Shown: positions 7,592-15,190 of the stretch, one piece after another
Layout of the letters: every line of letters begins with the position of its first letter
Position numbering within the stretch: the stretch's first letter is position 1
Assembly: GCA_037140715.1 (NCBI GenBank)
Contig: JBAXDX010000063.1
Coordinates: 1 to 16,638 of the forward strand
Length of the DNA: 16,638 bases
Direction of reading: 5' to 3'
DNA from: JAUZPB01 sp037140715
Lineage (GTDB): Bacteria > Bacteroidota > Ignavibacteria > Ignavibacteriales > SURF-24
The notes under the pieces: generated by a model
What the model was told of the DNA's origin: nothing
Seen by the model: the letters and a program-made list of their open reading frames with translations, nothing else
Database searches by the model: none
Made by a program: the position numbers and the translations under genes

Positions 7592-9343
7592 ATGATGAAG
7601 GTAATTATTATTGCTTTAACGGTAGTTATAGCTCAGTTAAGTTCATTATGGGCAAATGGCAAAGTTACAAATGCTCTTCAGGCAGAATTATCGGTAAAAA
7701 GTCAGGATGAAAAGCTTTTAATCTGGGTATTTTTTAATGATAAGGAATTAAAAAAAGCTCCCGCCGTATCTCAGGCTAATCAATATCTTAGTGAACAATC
7801 AGTTCAAAGGCGGCGGGTGAGGGCTGATTTATCTTCCATAATTGAAATTACTGATTTGCCGGTAAATCAAACATATATTAACGAGGTTGAAAAGTCTGGT
7901 TTTTCTGTTAAACAGAAGTCAAAATGGTTTAACGGGGTAAGCGGTTATATTGCCGCTGATAAAATTGCTCAAATATCCGCGCTTTCTTTTGTGAAGGAAG
8001 TTGATATTGTGAATAAATATAGCAGGATGAATGAACCGGTGGCTGAAAATGCTCCGGCAGAGAATCTGCAAAAGGGCGGTTCAGTACATCAGTTCAGCTA
8101 TGGAAGCTCATGGACTCAGATGCAGCAGATTAATGTTCCCGCAGTACATGATCTGGGTCTGACGGGAAAGGGAATTATTATCGGCGTGTTTGATGCGGGT
8201 TTCAGCAATCTGAAGCATGAGGTTTTTAATAAAATGCAGATAATCGCCAGATGGGATTTTGTCAATAACGGAGTAAATGTTGGCGATGGCGCAGGGCTTA
8301 TGGGTGAGGGTTCGCATGGAACTGCAACATTATCGGCAATAGGAGGATTCAGGGAGGGGCAGCTGATTGGTCCGGCATTCGATGCGAACTATATCCTTGC
8401 AAAAACAGAAAATACAGATTCGGAAACTCCCCTTGAAGAAGATAACTGGATAGCTGCAATCGAATGGGCTGACAGCATCGGAGTGGATATTACTTCGACC
8501 TCGCTCGGCTACCTGGATTATAATAAGCCATATCCGGGTTATACCTGGGCAGATATGGACGGCAGGACAGCGCGGATTACAAGGGCCGCCGTTATGGCGA
8601 CAAAAAAGGGAATTGTTGTTGTAAATTCTGCGGGGAATGAAGGCAACAACTCAATACATAATACGCTTGGAGCGCCTGCGGATGCTGATACTGTTATTTC
8701 AGTAGGAGCGGTAAATTCATCCGGTGTCAGGGCTTCATTCAGCAGCGTTGGTCCTACTGCCGATGGCAGGATTAAACCGGATGTTATGGCAATGGGAGTT
8801 TCAGATTACTTAGCCGGAACAGGCAGTATAACTGACTATTACAAGGCAGGTGGCACCTCGTTCAGCTGTCCGCTTACTGCCGGGGTCGCGGCTTTGGTGC
8901 TTTCAGCCAATAATAAACTGACGCCTGTGCAGATGCGCGATGCACTCCGCAGGACTGCCTCAATGTCTTCTGCTCCCGACAGATATTACGGCTGGGGAAT
9001 TATAAACGCACTTGAAGCTGTAAAATATGCAAAGAACATCTCGACAGCAGGTAATGAGAACGGGCAGGCGGCAGTAACTGATGATTTTATTCTTTATCAG
9101 AATTATCCGAATCCTTTTAATCCCGCTACGAATATCAGGATTTCTATTCCATCGGAATCAGATATAAAACTGGAACTCTATGATATTCTTGGTGTAAAAA
9201 TATCTCTGATATTTCAGGGACATCTTCCCAAAGGCAGGTATTCTTATAGACTTGACGGAAGAGGTTTATCCAGCGGATTTTATTTTGTTAAAATGTCAGC
9301 AGAGAGTTTTAGTAAAGTTATAAAAATCATTCTGGAAAAATAA
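7592..9343 (+). CDS. Secreted subtilisin-like serine protease with type IX sorting domain
   Basis: Family S8 peptidase of 583 residues. The N-terminus is a Sec signal peptide (MMKVIIIALTVVIAQLSSLWA), with cleavage likely after the Ala-containing end near residue 21. A propeptide-like region runs to about 150. The catalytic triad is D201 (FDAGF), H242 (GSHGTAT) and S423 (GGTSFSCP); the oxyanion-hole Asn is N349 (SAGNEGN). Residues about 499-583 are a Por/T9SS type A sorting domain beginning LYQNYPNPFNP, so the enzyme should be moved across the outer membrane by type IX secretion. The Asp context DAG instead of D(S/T)G occurs in many Bacteroidota S8 enzymes. ATG 7592 is chosen because AAGGAAG (7579-7585) lies 6 bases upstream and the signal peptide begins cleanly; ATG 7550 would add 14 residues. 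The substrate is unknown. It is probably transcribed alone. Confidence 0.93.
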   Translation: MMKVIIIALTVVIAQLSSLWANGKVTNALQAELSVKSQDEKLLIWVFFNDKELKKAPAVSQANQYLSEQSVQRRRVRADLSSIIEITDLPVNQTYINEVEKSGFSVKQKSKWFNGVSGYIAADKIAQISALSFVKEVDIVNKYSRMNEPVAENAPAENLQKGGSVHQFSYGSSWTQMQQINVPAVHDLGLTGKGIIIGVFDAGFSNLKHEVFNKMQIIARWDFVNNGVNVGDGAGLMGEGSHGTATLSAIGGFREGQLIGPAFDANYILAKTENTDSETPLEEDNWIAAIEWADSIGVDITSTSLGYLDYNKPYPGYTWADMDGRTARITRAAVMATKKGIVVVNSAGNEGNNSIHNTLGAPADADTVISVGAVNSSGVRASFSSVGPTADGRIKPDVMAMGVSDYLAGTGSITDYYKAGGTSFSCPLTAGVAALVLSANNKLTPVQMRDALRRTASMSSAPDRYYGWGIINALEAVKYAKNISTAGNENGQAAVTDDFILYQNYPNPFNPATNIRISIPSESDIKLELYDILGVKISLIFQGHLPKGRYSYRLDGRGLSSGFYFVKMSAESFSKVIKIILEK

Positions 9344-9435
9344 CTGTTGAGATTTAATAGAAAGCATTGCTGCCGGCACCGGACAAATCCTTAATTCCCT
9401 TGCTTTTAAGGTAAGCTTTAGCTAAAATAACAACG

Positions 9436-9443
9436 TAAATTTT
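9436..9443 (+). promoter_or_regulatory. Possible -7 box for the foldase operon
   Basis: TAAATTTT matches the TAnnTTTG consensus at all fixed positions but the last. It lies 21 bases before the ATG at 9465, so the leader would be very short. A 10-base palindrome TTTAGCTAAA (9417-9426) is just upstream. Weak evidence, listed because no better candidate is seen in the spacer. Confidence 0.25.
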
Positions 9444-9451
9444 CAAAAAAT

Positions 9452-9456
9452 GGAGG
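9452..9456 (+). promoter_or_regulatory. Strong ribosome binding site that decides the start at 9465
   Basis: GGAGG followed by T, 8 bases before ATG 9465. The upstream in-frame ATG at 9450 overlaps this site and so is very unlikely to be the true start. This is the best Shine-Dalgarno match in the window. Confidence 0.75.
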
Positions 9457-9464
9457 TTATTCAA

Positions 9465-11447
9465 ATGCACAAACGGATATTATCCGCGTTACTTGTAACG
9501 ATTTTACTGATGATTTCATCTTGTTCACCTGAACATTCAAAGATTATTGTTGCCGAATATGGCAACGAAAAAATTACTATCGGAGAACTGGAAAGAGTTT
9601 ACGCCAAAAATGTTGGCGGAATAGAAGTTGCCCAAAAGGATTCGCTTGCAAAAATAAAGAGCTTTCTTGACCTTTATGTTAATTTCAGGATGAAATTAAA
9701 AGATGCGCAGGTTCGTGGCTTTGATAATATGACATCGCTGCAGACAGAACTTGCAGACTATAAGGAAAAAGTAGGCTCTTCATATCTTATCGAGAAAAAA
9801 GTTATTGAGCCGGGAATAAAAGAACTTTATAATAAAAGGAAATATGAACTAAGGGTCAGCCACCTGATGATCAGACCTGATACAATTTCCGATGCCGAGG
9901 CTAAGAAAAAAGCCGATGAGCTGATGGCAAGAATTATAAAAGGGGAAAAGTTTGAGGACCTCGTGGCTAAGTATTCTTCTGATTCTTATTCAAAGAGTAA
10001 AGGCGGCGATATTTATTACATAACGGCGGGTGCGGTTATTCCGGAATTTGAAGATGCCGCTTATAATACTCCTGTCGGTCAGGTTTACCCTGAAGCTGTA
10101 AAGACGCACTATGGTTATCATATAATTAAGGTTACTGAAAAAAGAGAAAGAATTCCTTCGGTCAGAGCAAGCCATATTCTGATTGACTTTAAATCAGAAT
10201 ATGGAAAACCGGACACAGCAGGCGCGCTCGCGCGGGCAAAGGATATAAAAGACAAGATTAATAAAGGTGAGGACTTTGCTAAACTGGCGAGGGAATACTC
10301 AAAAGACCCGGGCACAAAAGAAGCCGGTGGCGATCTTGGCTTCTTTGAAAGAAGGCAGATGGTTAAAGAGTTTGACGATGTAGTTTTTAATCTGAAGACA
10401 GGACAGGTTTCTGAACCGGTAAAATCTAACTTCGGCTATCATATCATTAAGCTTACCGACACAAAGCCTTATCCCTCATTCGAAGATAACAGGGAAGAGC
10501 TTAAACAGCTGCATAAGAGAACCCGTTATGATATCGATTACGAATCTTATCTTAAAAAACTTAAGTCTGATTTTAAGTATTCTGTTAATAATAATACTTT
10601 TTTGAATATTGTTAAGAATTGCGATACTACAAAAATCGGGAAAGAGTACTTTGAAAGTAAATGGAGAAATACTCTTAAGGATTCAGTAATCTATAGTTAC
10701 AACGGTGCAGGTGTTATTGTTGATTCTTTCTTTAAGAAGATGGAAGACTTCCCTGATTTCAACGGTAAATTAGTTAATGAAAGCATACTTACAACCGGAC
10801 TGAATAAGATAAGCGAAAGCCTCGTTATAAATAGCGAGGTTAAGAACCTTGAGAAGAAGGATGAACAGTTTTCATCTCTGATGGATGACTATAAAAACGG
10901 TATATATATATTCAAGATTCAGGACGATGAAATATGGAGCAAAATAAAAATTGACAGCCTTAAGCTTGTTGATTTTTACAACCAGAATAAATCTCAGTAC
11001 AACTGGGATGACAGGGCAGGCTTCCAAGAGATATTCTTGACCAACGATTCACTTATTACCGCCTGCTACAGCCAGTTGCAGTCAGGTGTAAGTTTTGACA
11101 CGCTTGCTTTTGAGGTTACCGAAAGACCTGGTTATAAAGAAAAATTCGGTAAATACGAGCTGACTGATCTGAAGCAGAATGTCCTTGCCGAAGAAGCCTA
11201 TAAGCTTGAAAAAGTTGGCGACTATACCAAGCCGTTTAAGAATTCCAGTGGACAGGTAATCATTAAGCTTCTTGCTAAAGAACCTGCCCGTTCAAAAACT
11301 TTTGAAGAAGCAAGAGCTGAAGTTTCCAGCCAGTTTCAGGAAGCTGAAAGCAGGAGACTTGAAAACGAGTATATCGATAATTTGAAAAACTTATACAAAC
11401 CTGTTCTATATAGCGACAAAATTGAAGAAGCTTTTAAGAAAAACTAA
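9465..11447 (+). CDS. Lipoprotein parvulin-type peptidyl-prolyl isomerase (two PpiC domains)
   Basis: Periplasm-facing foldase of 660 residues that should catalyse prolyl cis-trans isomerisation in exported proteins. A lipoprotein signal ends in the lipobox ISSC with Cys20. After a SurA-N-like helical region (about 27-125) come two rotamase domains: 129-224 (VSHLMI, YSSDS, GGDIYYI, YGYHIIKV) and 234-331 (ASHILI, YSKDPGTKEAGGDLGF, FGYHIIKL). The second has the classic parvulin signature; the first is less canonical. A further segment at about 517-604 (FQEIFLTNDS, KFGKYELTDL, GQVIIKLL) looks like a degenerate third domain. A strong GGAGG fixes the start. The last 26 bases overlap the next gene, so translation is probably coupled. 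PrsA/SurA/PpiD-like roles in outer-membrane biogenesis are likely; the client set is unknown. Confidence 0.9.
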   Translation: MHKRILSALLVTILLMISSCSPEHSKIIVAEYGNEKITIGELERVYAKNVGGIEVAQKDSLAKIKSFLDLYVNFRMKLKDAQVRGFDNMTSLQTELADYKEKVGSSYLIEKKVIEPGIKELYNKRKYELRVSHLMIRPDTISDAEAKKKADELMARIIKGEKFEDLVAKYSSDSYSKSKGGDIYYITAGAVIPEFEDAAYNTPVGQVYPEAVKTHYGYHIIKVTEKRERIPSVRASHILIDFKSEYGKPDTAGALARAKDIKDKINKGEDFAKLAREYSKDPGTKEAGGDLGFFERRQMVKEFDDVVFNLKTGQVSEPVKSNFGYHIIKLTDTKPYPSFEDNREELKQLHKRTRYDIDYESYLKKLKSDFKYSVNNNTFLNIVKNCDTTKIGKEYFESKWRNTLKDSVIYSYNGAGVIVDSFFKKMEDFPDFNGKLVNESILTTGLNKISESLVINSEVKNLEKKDEQFSSLMDDYKNGIYIFKIQDDEIWSKIKIDSLKLVDFYNQNKSQYNWDDRAGFQEIFLTNDSLITACYSQLQSGVSFDTLAFEVTERPGYKEKFGKYELTDLKQNVLAEEAYKLEKVGDYTKPFKNSSGQVIIKLLAKEPARSKTFEEARAEVSSQFQEAESRRLENEYIDNLKNLYKPVLYSDKIEEAFKKN

Positions 11448-12258
11448 CATAACTATTGCTGCTAATCTTTTCATTGCCGTAACCTTTATAACAGGTTGTG
11501 GCAAGGAAAAACTACGAGAGGATTTCATTGCCAGGGTTAACCAATCCTATCTTACTGCCGAAAATTTATCTGCCGATCTTGGTACATCCGGTCTTCAGCT
11601 AAGCCACAGGAATGAATATATCCGGAATTGGATAGAAACAGAACTGCTTTATAAAGCTGCTCTTAAAGAGGGCATCCCCGGCGATGAGGAGTATCAGAGA
11701 ATATTAAATAAATCAAAAAAAGAATTAGCCAAAGCATTCCTTATAAATAGGCTACTGACTAAAGAGCCGGTTGAATTTAAACCGGAAGAACCTGAAGCTT
11801 ATTATAATTCCCATAAATCTGACTTCAGGCTGTTTCATGATGCTTATCATTACAACTCAATAATCTTTAATGATGAAGACAAGGCGATTTTATTCAGAGG
11901 TACTCTGATAGAAAGCGACTGGAACAAGACAGCTAACATTTTTCATAATGAGAAATCAATACTTGCCGAGACTCCCGATTGTTTTGAAAATGATTATCAG
12001 ATTCAGCCTCGGAATTTGTTTGCGATAATGCAGGACTTACAGCCAAATGAGGCAGGCATTGTGCTTAATACGGAACCTGACCGTTTCATGGTGGTACAAT
12101 TGATTAGAAAATACAGGCAGAATGAAATTCCGGAGTTCGATGTTATCAGGGTGCTGGTGAAGGAAAGATTTTTGATGGAAAAACGCGGGCAGATTGCGCG
12201 CAATTATGTGAAAAACCTATATGCGAAATATGAAGTTGAATTAAAATCAGGGAAATAA
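11422..12258 (+). CDS. SurA-like lipoprotein lacking parvulin catalytic motifs
   Basis: Predicted lipoprotein of 278 residues. The N-terminus (MKKLLRKTNI then a hydrophobic stretch) ends in lipobox ITGC with Cys26. Residues about 34-125 resemble the SurA/PpiC N-terminal helical chaperone region (IARVNQSYLTAENL, IETELLYKAALKEGI). Residues about 126-235 sit where a rotamase domain would be and end FMVVQLIRKY, like a parvulin last strand. However, the SxDP and GGDLG signature stretches are absent, so isomerase activity is doubtful. It starts at TTG 11422, inside the 3' end of the preceding gene (26-base overlap) and without a clear ribosome site. The well-formed signal peptide supports this start. 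The next gene overlaps its stop by one base (TAATG). A periplasmic chaperone or partner of the two flanking foldases is the most likely role, by inference. Confidence 0.75.
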   Translation: MKKLLRKTNITIAANLFIAVTFITGCGKEKLREDFIARVNQSYLTAENLSADLGTSGLQLSHRNEYIRNWIETELLYKAALKEGIPGDEEYQRILNKSKKELAKAFLINRLLTKEPVEFKPEEPEAYYNSHKSDFRLFHDAYHYNSIIFNDEDKAILFRGTLIESDWNKTANIFHNEKSILAETPDCFENDYQIQPRNLFAIMQDLQPNEAGIVLNTEPDRFMVVQLIRKYRQNEIPEFDVIRVLVKERFLMEKRGQIARNYVKNLYAKYEVELKSGK

Positions 12259-13529
12259 TGAAAAAGTTTCTTTTGTTAATTGTTGTTGTTCTTGCCTCCG
12301 CTTTGCAGGCGCAGGAAGTTCTGGATAAAGTCATCGCTGTTGTTGATAACGAAGTAATTATGAAAAGCGAAGTGGAATTCCGTGCCAGTCAGTTCGCATC
12401 TCAGAGAAACCTCAACCCGGCTGATACTCAGCTAAAAAAGCAGGTGCTAAACGGTATTATTGAAGAAAAGCTCTTATATGCCCAGGCATTGCTTGACTCT
12501 GTAATTATTACAGATGAAGATGTAAGCCGCCGGGTTGATTATCAGGTTGAACAGTTCATCAGTCAGTTTGGCTCCAGGGAAAAAGTTGAGCAGGCTTATG
12601 CAATGAGCATCGAGAAGATTAAAAGAGAACTGAGAGAGAATACCAGAAAGAGCCTGATGTCGCAGACGCTTATGCAGAAGAAATTCGGTAATGTGGAATC
12701 ATCCCGCAGGGAGGTTGAAGGGTTCTATAATAACTATAAGGATTCGCTCGGTTTAATTCCTGAAAAATATACGCTTGCCCATATCTTTATTACTCCAAAA
12801 GCGGGCGCGAAGGTAAAAGAAATGGCAAAGGATTTAGCCCGGAGTATTCTTGACTCAGTTAAAGCCGGAGCGGATTTTGCCGAAATGGCTAAGAAATATT
12901 CTGAAGACCCTGGCACGGGTTCTCAGGGCGGAGATCTTGGCTTCTCAAAGCGCGGCAGACTTGTTCCTGAATTTGAAGCAGCCTGCTATACTCTTGAACC
13001 CGGACAGCTTTCAGGAATCGTTGAAACTGTCTTTGGTTTCCATATTATCCAGTTAATAGAAAAACGTGGCGATGCCGTGCATGCAAGACACATTCTCGTT
13101 AAAATAAAAAATGACGAAGATGCCGATATTAGAACAATTGAATTCCTGAGCGATATTCGCGACAGCGTAAAACGCGGGTTTTCAAAGTTCGAAGACTACG
13201 CTAAGAAGTACAGCGATGATAAAGAAACCGCTAAGTTTGGTGGTATGATTGGCGCGCCTGACATCGGTCAGCTTGATAAAAGTCTTTTGGAAACGATTGA
13301 GAAACTTAAATCAGGTGAAATCAGCTACCCTGTAAGAATGGAACTTGGCAACGGCATTTATGGATACCATATTGTTTATTTAATTAAAAAAATATTGCAG
13401 CATAAGGCAGGGATTGAAGCCGATTACAGCGAGATTAAACAATTGGCAGATTACCAGAAACAGGAAAAGCTCCGCGCGAAATGGATTGAAGAGTTAAAGG
13501 GAAAGATTTACTGGGAAATTAGATTATAA
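12258..13529 (+). CDS. surA: SurA-type periplasmic chaperone / peptidyl-prolyl isomerase
   Basis: Periplasmic foldase of 423 residues with SurA architecture. A Sec signal peptide (MKKFLLLIVVVLASALQA) probably cleaves after AQA or LQA near 18-19. The SurA N-terminal chaperone region spans about 20-165 (VLDKVIAVVDNEVIMKSEVE is characteristic). Rotamase domain 1 covers about 172-268 (AHIFI, YSEDPGTGSQGGDLGF, FGFHIIQL), with the full parvulin signature. Domain 2 covers about 274-378 (ARHILVKI, YSDDKETAKFGGMIG, YGYHIVYL) and is more diverged. SurA escorts outer-membrane proteins to the BAM complex and is known to help their folding. ATG 12258 overlaps the stop of the preceding gene (TAATG), a sign of coupled translation. 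The symbol rests on architecture; other PpiC proteins share it. Confidence 0.88.
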   Translation: MKKFLLLIVVVLASALQAQEVLDKVIAVVDNEVIMKSEVEFRASQFASQRNLNPADTQLKKQVLNGIIEEKLLYAQALLDSVIITDEDVSRRVDYQVEQFISQFGSREKVEQAYAMSIEKIKRELRENTRKSLMSQTLMQKKFGNVESSRREVEGFYNNYKDSLGLIPEKYTLAHIFITPKAGAKVKEMAKDLARSILDSVKAGADFAEMAKKYSEDPGTGSQGGDLGFSKRGRLVPEFEAACYTLEPGQLSGIVETVFGFHIIQLIEKRGDAVHARHILVKIKNDEDADIRTIEFLSDIRDSVKRGFSKFEDYAKKYSDDKETAKFGGMIGAPDIGQLDKSLLETIEKLKSGEISYPVRMELGNGIYGYHIVYLIKKILQHKAGIEADYSEIKQLADYQKQEKLRAKWIEELKGKIYWEIRL

Positions 13530-13538
13530 GGAATAATA

Positions 13539-14540
13539 TTGAATTCAGAGCGCTCAAAGACAGATGATATTCAGTTAGTTCACAAACTAAGTGAATCAGT
13601 CAAAAATATTAAGCAGGAAATTAATAAAGTAATTATCGGTCAGGAAAAGATCATCGATGACCTGCTGATATCCCTTTTTGCACGCGGACATTGTCTGCTT
13701 GTCGGCGTGCCGGGACTTGCCAAGACTCTGCTGATAAAGACGCTGTCGGAAGTGCTCGATCTAAAGTTTAACCGTGTTCAGTTTACTCCTGACCTTATGC
13801 CAGGCGATATAACCGGTACTGAAATTATCGATGAGGATTCCGTCAGCGGAAAACGCTCTTTCCGTTTTGTACATGGACCTATATTCGCCAACATAATTCT
13901 TGCCGATGAAATAAACCGCACACCGCCTAAAACACAATCTGCATTGCTTGAGGCTATGCAGGAACACCGTGTAACCGCTGCGGGCGTTACATATCCTTTG
14001 CCTGAACCATTCTTTGTACTCGCGACTCAGAACCCGATTGAGCAGGAGGGCACTTACCCGTTGCCCGAAGCCCAGCTCGACAGATTTATGTTCAGCCTCT
14101 GGCTTGACTATCCGAGCTTCAAAGAAGAAGTTGAAATTGTAAAATCCACAACCAGCCAGTACAAAGCCAGACTGAAGAAAGTACTCTCGGCAGATGAAAT
14201 CATGCTTTATCAGGAGCTTGTAAGGAAAGTTCCTGTGGCGGATAACGTTGTTGAATATTCTGTTAATCTTGTAAATAAGACGAGACCTGCAAACGGCGAA
14301 TCGCAAAAATTCATTAAGCAATGGGTTAACTGGGGCGCGGGTCCGAGAGCTTCGCAGTACCTGATTCTTGCCGCGAAGACGAAAGCCGTTATTCAGGGGC
14401 GCTATACACCAAATATTGATGATGTCAGACATGCTGTTATTCCAGTACTCAGGCACAGACTTATCCCGAACTTTAACGCCGAGGCAGAGGGCGTAACTTC
14501 TGTAGATATTATTAAAAAGCTGCTTGAAACTATGGTATAA
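13539..14540 (+). CDS. MoxR-family AAA+ ATPase
   Basis: AAA+ ATPase of the MoxR/RavA clade, 333 residues, cytosolic. Walker A is GVPGLAKT at 56-63, Walker B IILADEIN at 119-126, sensor 1 is in ATQNP at 162-166, an Arg-finger candidate is R182 (LDRFMF), and sensor 2 is in GPRAS at 268-272. MoxR proteins act as chaperone-like ATPases, often with DUF58 and von Willebrand-A proteins, in assembling or activating envelope or metal enzymes. It starts at TTG 13539 with AAGGA (13528-13532) 6 bases upstream, and lies only 9 bases after surA, so it belongs to the foldase transcript. No DUF58 or VWA partner follows; a 650-base spacer does. The target is unknown. Confidence 0.93.
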   Translation: MNSERSKTDDIQLVHKLSESVKNIKQEINKVIIGQEKIIDDLLISLFARGHCLLVGVPGLAKTLLIKTLSEVLDLKFNRVQFTPDLMPGDITGTEIIDEDSVSGKRSFRFVHGPIFANIILADEINRTPPKTQSALLEAMQEHRVTAAGVTYPLPEPFFVLATQNPIEQEGTYPLPEAQLDRFMFSLWLDYPSFKEEVEIVKSTTSQYKARLKKVLSADEIMLYQELVRKVPVADNVVEYSVNLVNKTRPANGESQKFIKQWVNWGAGPRASQYLILAAKTKAVIQGRYTPNIDDVRHAVIPVLRHRLIPNFNAEAEGVTSVDIIKKLLETMV

Positions 14541-14630
14541 TTTGCTTTCAGCTTTTTATCCCCGGATTTAGAACCAATAAAAAACAGGCTGTCCGGGAAA
14601 GGGTCTCCATAGCCGGCTGATCAAATTATC

Positions 14631-14662
14631 CTACTGGTAAAACCTGTAGCAACATTTTTTTT
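14631..14662 (+). terminator. Probable intrinsic terminator after the moxR operon
   Basis: CTAC-T-GGT (14631-14638) can pair with ACC-T-GTAG (14642-14649) around a AAA loop, giving seven pairs interrupted by one T.T mismatch. Eight Ts follow at 14655-14662, with a 5-base gap. The stem is short and the gap longer than ideal, so strength is uncertain. It lies 90 bases after the moxR stop. Confidence 0.5.
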
Positions 14663-14671
14663 AATCATAAA

Positions 14672-14703
14672 AATCATAGTTCTGACAATTTCGCGTAACA
14701 TGA
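14672..14703 (+). repeat. 32-nt element, copy 2
   Basis: Matches 2706-2737 at 28 of 32 positions in the same orientation, including TCTGACA and GCGTAACATGA. It directly follows the T-run of the probable terminator, so it may sit at the head of a new transcript. The nearest credible gene start is 487 bases downstream, unlike copy 1, which is 23 bases from a start codon. Confidence 0.6.
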
Positions 14704-14731
14704 CCCGGCTGAGTTCTTTCCCTTAAAGACC

Positions 14732-14787
14732 GTCAGCAGTATATATTATTGCACTATGCTCGCGGGCGTATGTACAACCCTGCTGAC
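14732..14787. repeat. 8-bp inverted repeat in the intergenic region
   Basis: GTCAGCAG at 14732-14739 and CTGCTGAC at 14780-14787 are perfectly complementary with a 40-base interval that is itself partly self-complementary. In RNA this would be an 8-bp stem with a large loop. No T-run follows. Possibly part of a noncoding RNA beginning near the 32-nt element; unproven. Confidence 0.35.
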
Positions 14788-15119
14788 CCGCCGGTTTTGT
14801 ATGCGGATACTGGAACATCCATGCGGGAATATTCTTCGTTTTTACCCATGACTCCCACTTTGCTCCCTCTCATCCCCTCTGCCTATTATACCGCCTGCAC
14901 TGACAACCAAGAGGAAAATTTGTCGTACACCCGTAACATCTATAGGGACAGAGGTAATAGTTACTTCCATAGGTAAAACATTTATATATATGTAAGTAAT
15001 ATCTCAATAAATAAAAGCATTAAAAGGAGCTATATACGCATTATTGAAAAATCAAATCGGAGAATGCCTGTCCGGATTACTTTGGAACTCATTTTGTTAT
15101 ACTAATGTACCGGCTGAAT

Positions 15120-15135
15120 GTAAACGAATGTTTAC
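15120..15135. promoter_or_regulatory. Dyad, possible operator before the pilin-like operon
   Basis: GTAAAC-GAAT-GTTTAC is a perfect 6-bp dyad with a 4-base centre, 55 bases before ATG 15191. A -7-like TAAATTTA (15145-15152; all fixed positions of TAnnTTTG but the last) starts 10 bases downstream, so a protein bound at the dyad would cover the -33 region. The binder is unknown. Confidence 0.35.
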
Positions 15136-15178
15136 TATAACTGATAAATTTATATTCCGTATAGCACTATTAAATTGT

Positions 15179-15182
15179 GAGG
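15179..15182 (+). promoter_or_regulatory. Ribosome binding site that supports the start at 15191
   Basis: GAGG lies 8 bases before ATG 15191. The longer frame from TTG 15044 has a GGAG 14 bases upstream, which is too far, and would place a 49-residue Cys-containing segment in front of the membrane helix. Confidence 0.55.
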
Positions 15183-15190
15183 CAGTTCCA

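Larger units (their letters stand above)
14541..15190. other. Long intergenic region with no credible gene
   Basis: These 650 bases separate the foldase/moxR operon from the pilin-like genes. They hold an inverted repeat CCCGGA (14561-14566) / TCCGGG (14592-14597), a terminator-like hairpin (14631-14662), the second 32-nt element (14672-14703), an 8-bp inverted repeat (14732-14739 / 14780-14787), a C-rich tract (14845-14877), a strong but orphan GGAG ribosome-like site (15026-15029), and a dyad (15120-15135) before the next operon. The only forward ORF of note (TTG 14749 to 14976) is Pro- and Tyr-rich, lacks a ribosome site and is not convincing. No known riboswitch, tmRNA, 6S or RNase P pattern was recognised. 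An unannotated small RNA or a decayed gene is possible. Confidence 0.6.

Noticed and set aside
9450..9464. ATG 9450 as start of the large foldase
   Set aside because: It overlaps the GGAGG that serves ATG 9465, and the signal peptide begins cleanly at 9465.
13761..14456. 231-residue minus-strand ORF
   Set aside because: Lies wholly antisense to moxR, whose AAA+ motifs are unambiguous; its composition (many Arg, Asn, Phe, Cys) looks like a shadow frame.
14561..14597. CCCGGA/TCCGGG inverted repeat as the moxR terminator
   Set aside because: Only 6 bp with a 25-base loop and no T-run; the hairpin at 14631-14662 is better.
14541..14662. Riboswitch or housekeeping RNA just after moxR
   Set aside because: No match by eye to c-di-GMP, cobalamin, RNase P, SRP or tmRNA core motifs, and the hairpin-plus-T-run is followed by no gene for about 530 bases.
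14749..14976. 75-residue forward ORF from TTG in the long spacer
   Set aside because: No ribosome site, odd Pro/Tyr/Thr-rich composition, overlap with inverted repeats and a C-rich tract, and no recognisable motif.
15044..15190. 49-residue N-terminal extension of the first pilin-like gene
   Set aside because: The TTG start is 14 bases from its GGAG, the extension has no signal features, and it would run through a perfect dyad and a -7-like box; ATG 15191 has its own GAGG.
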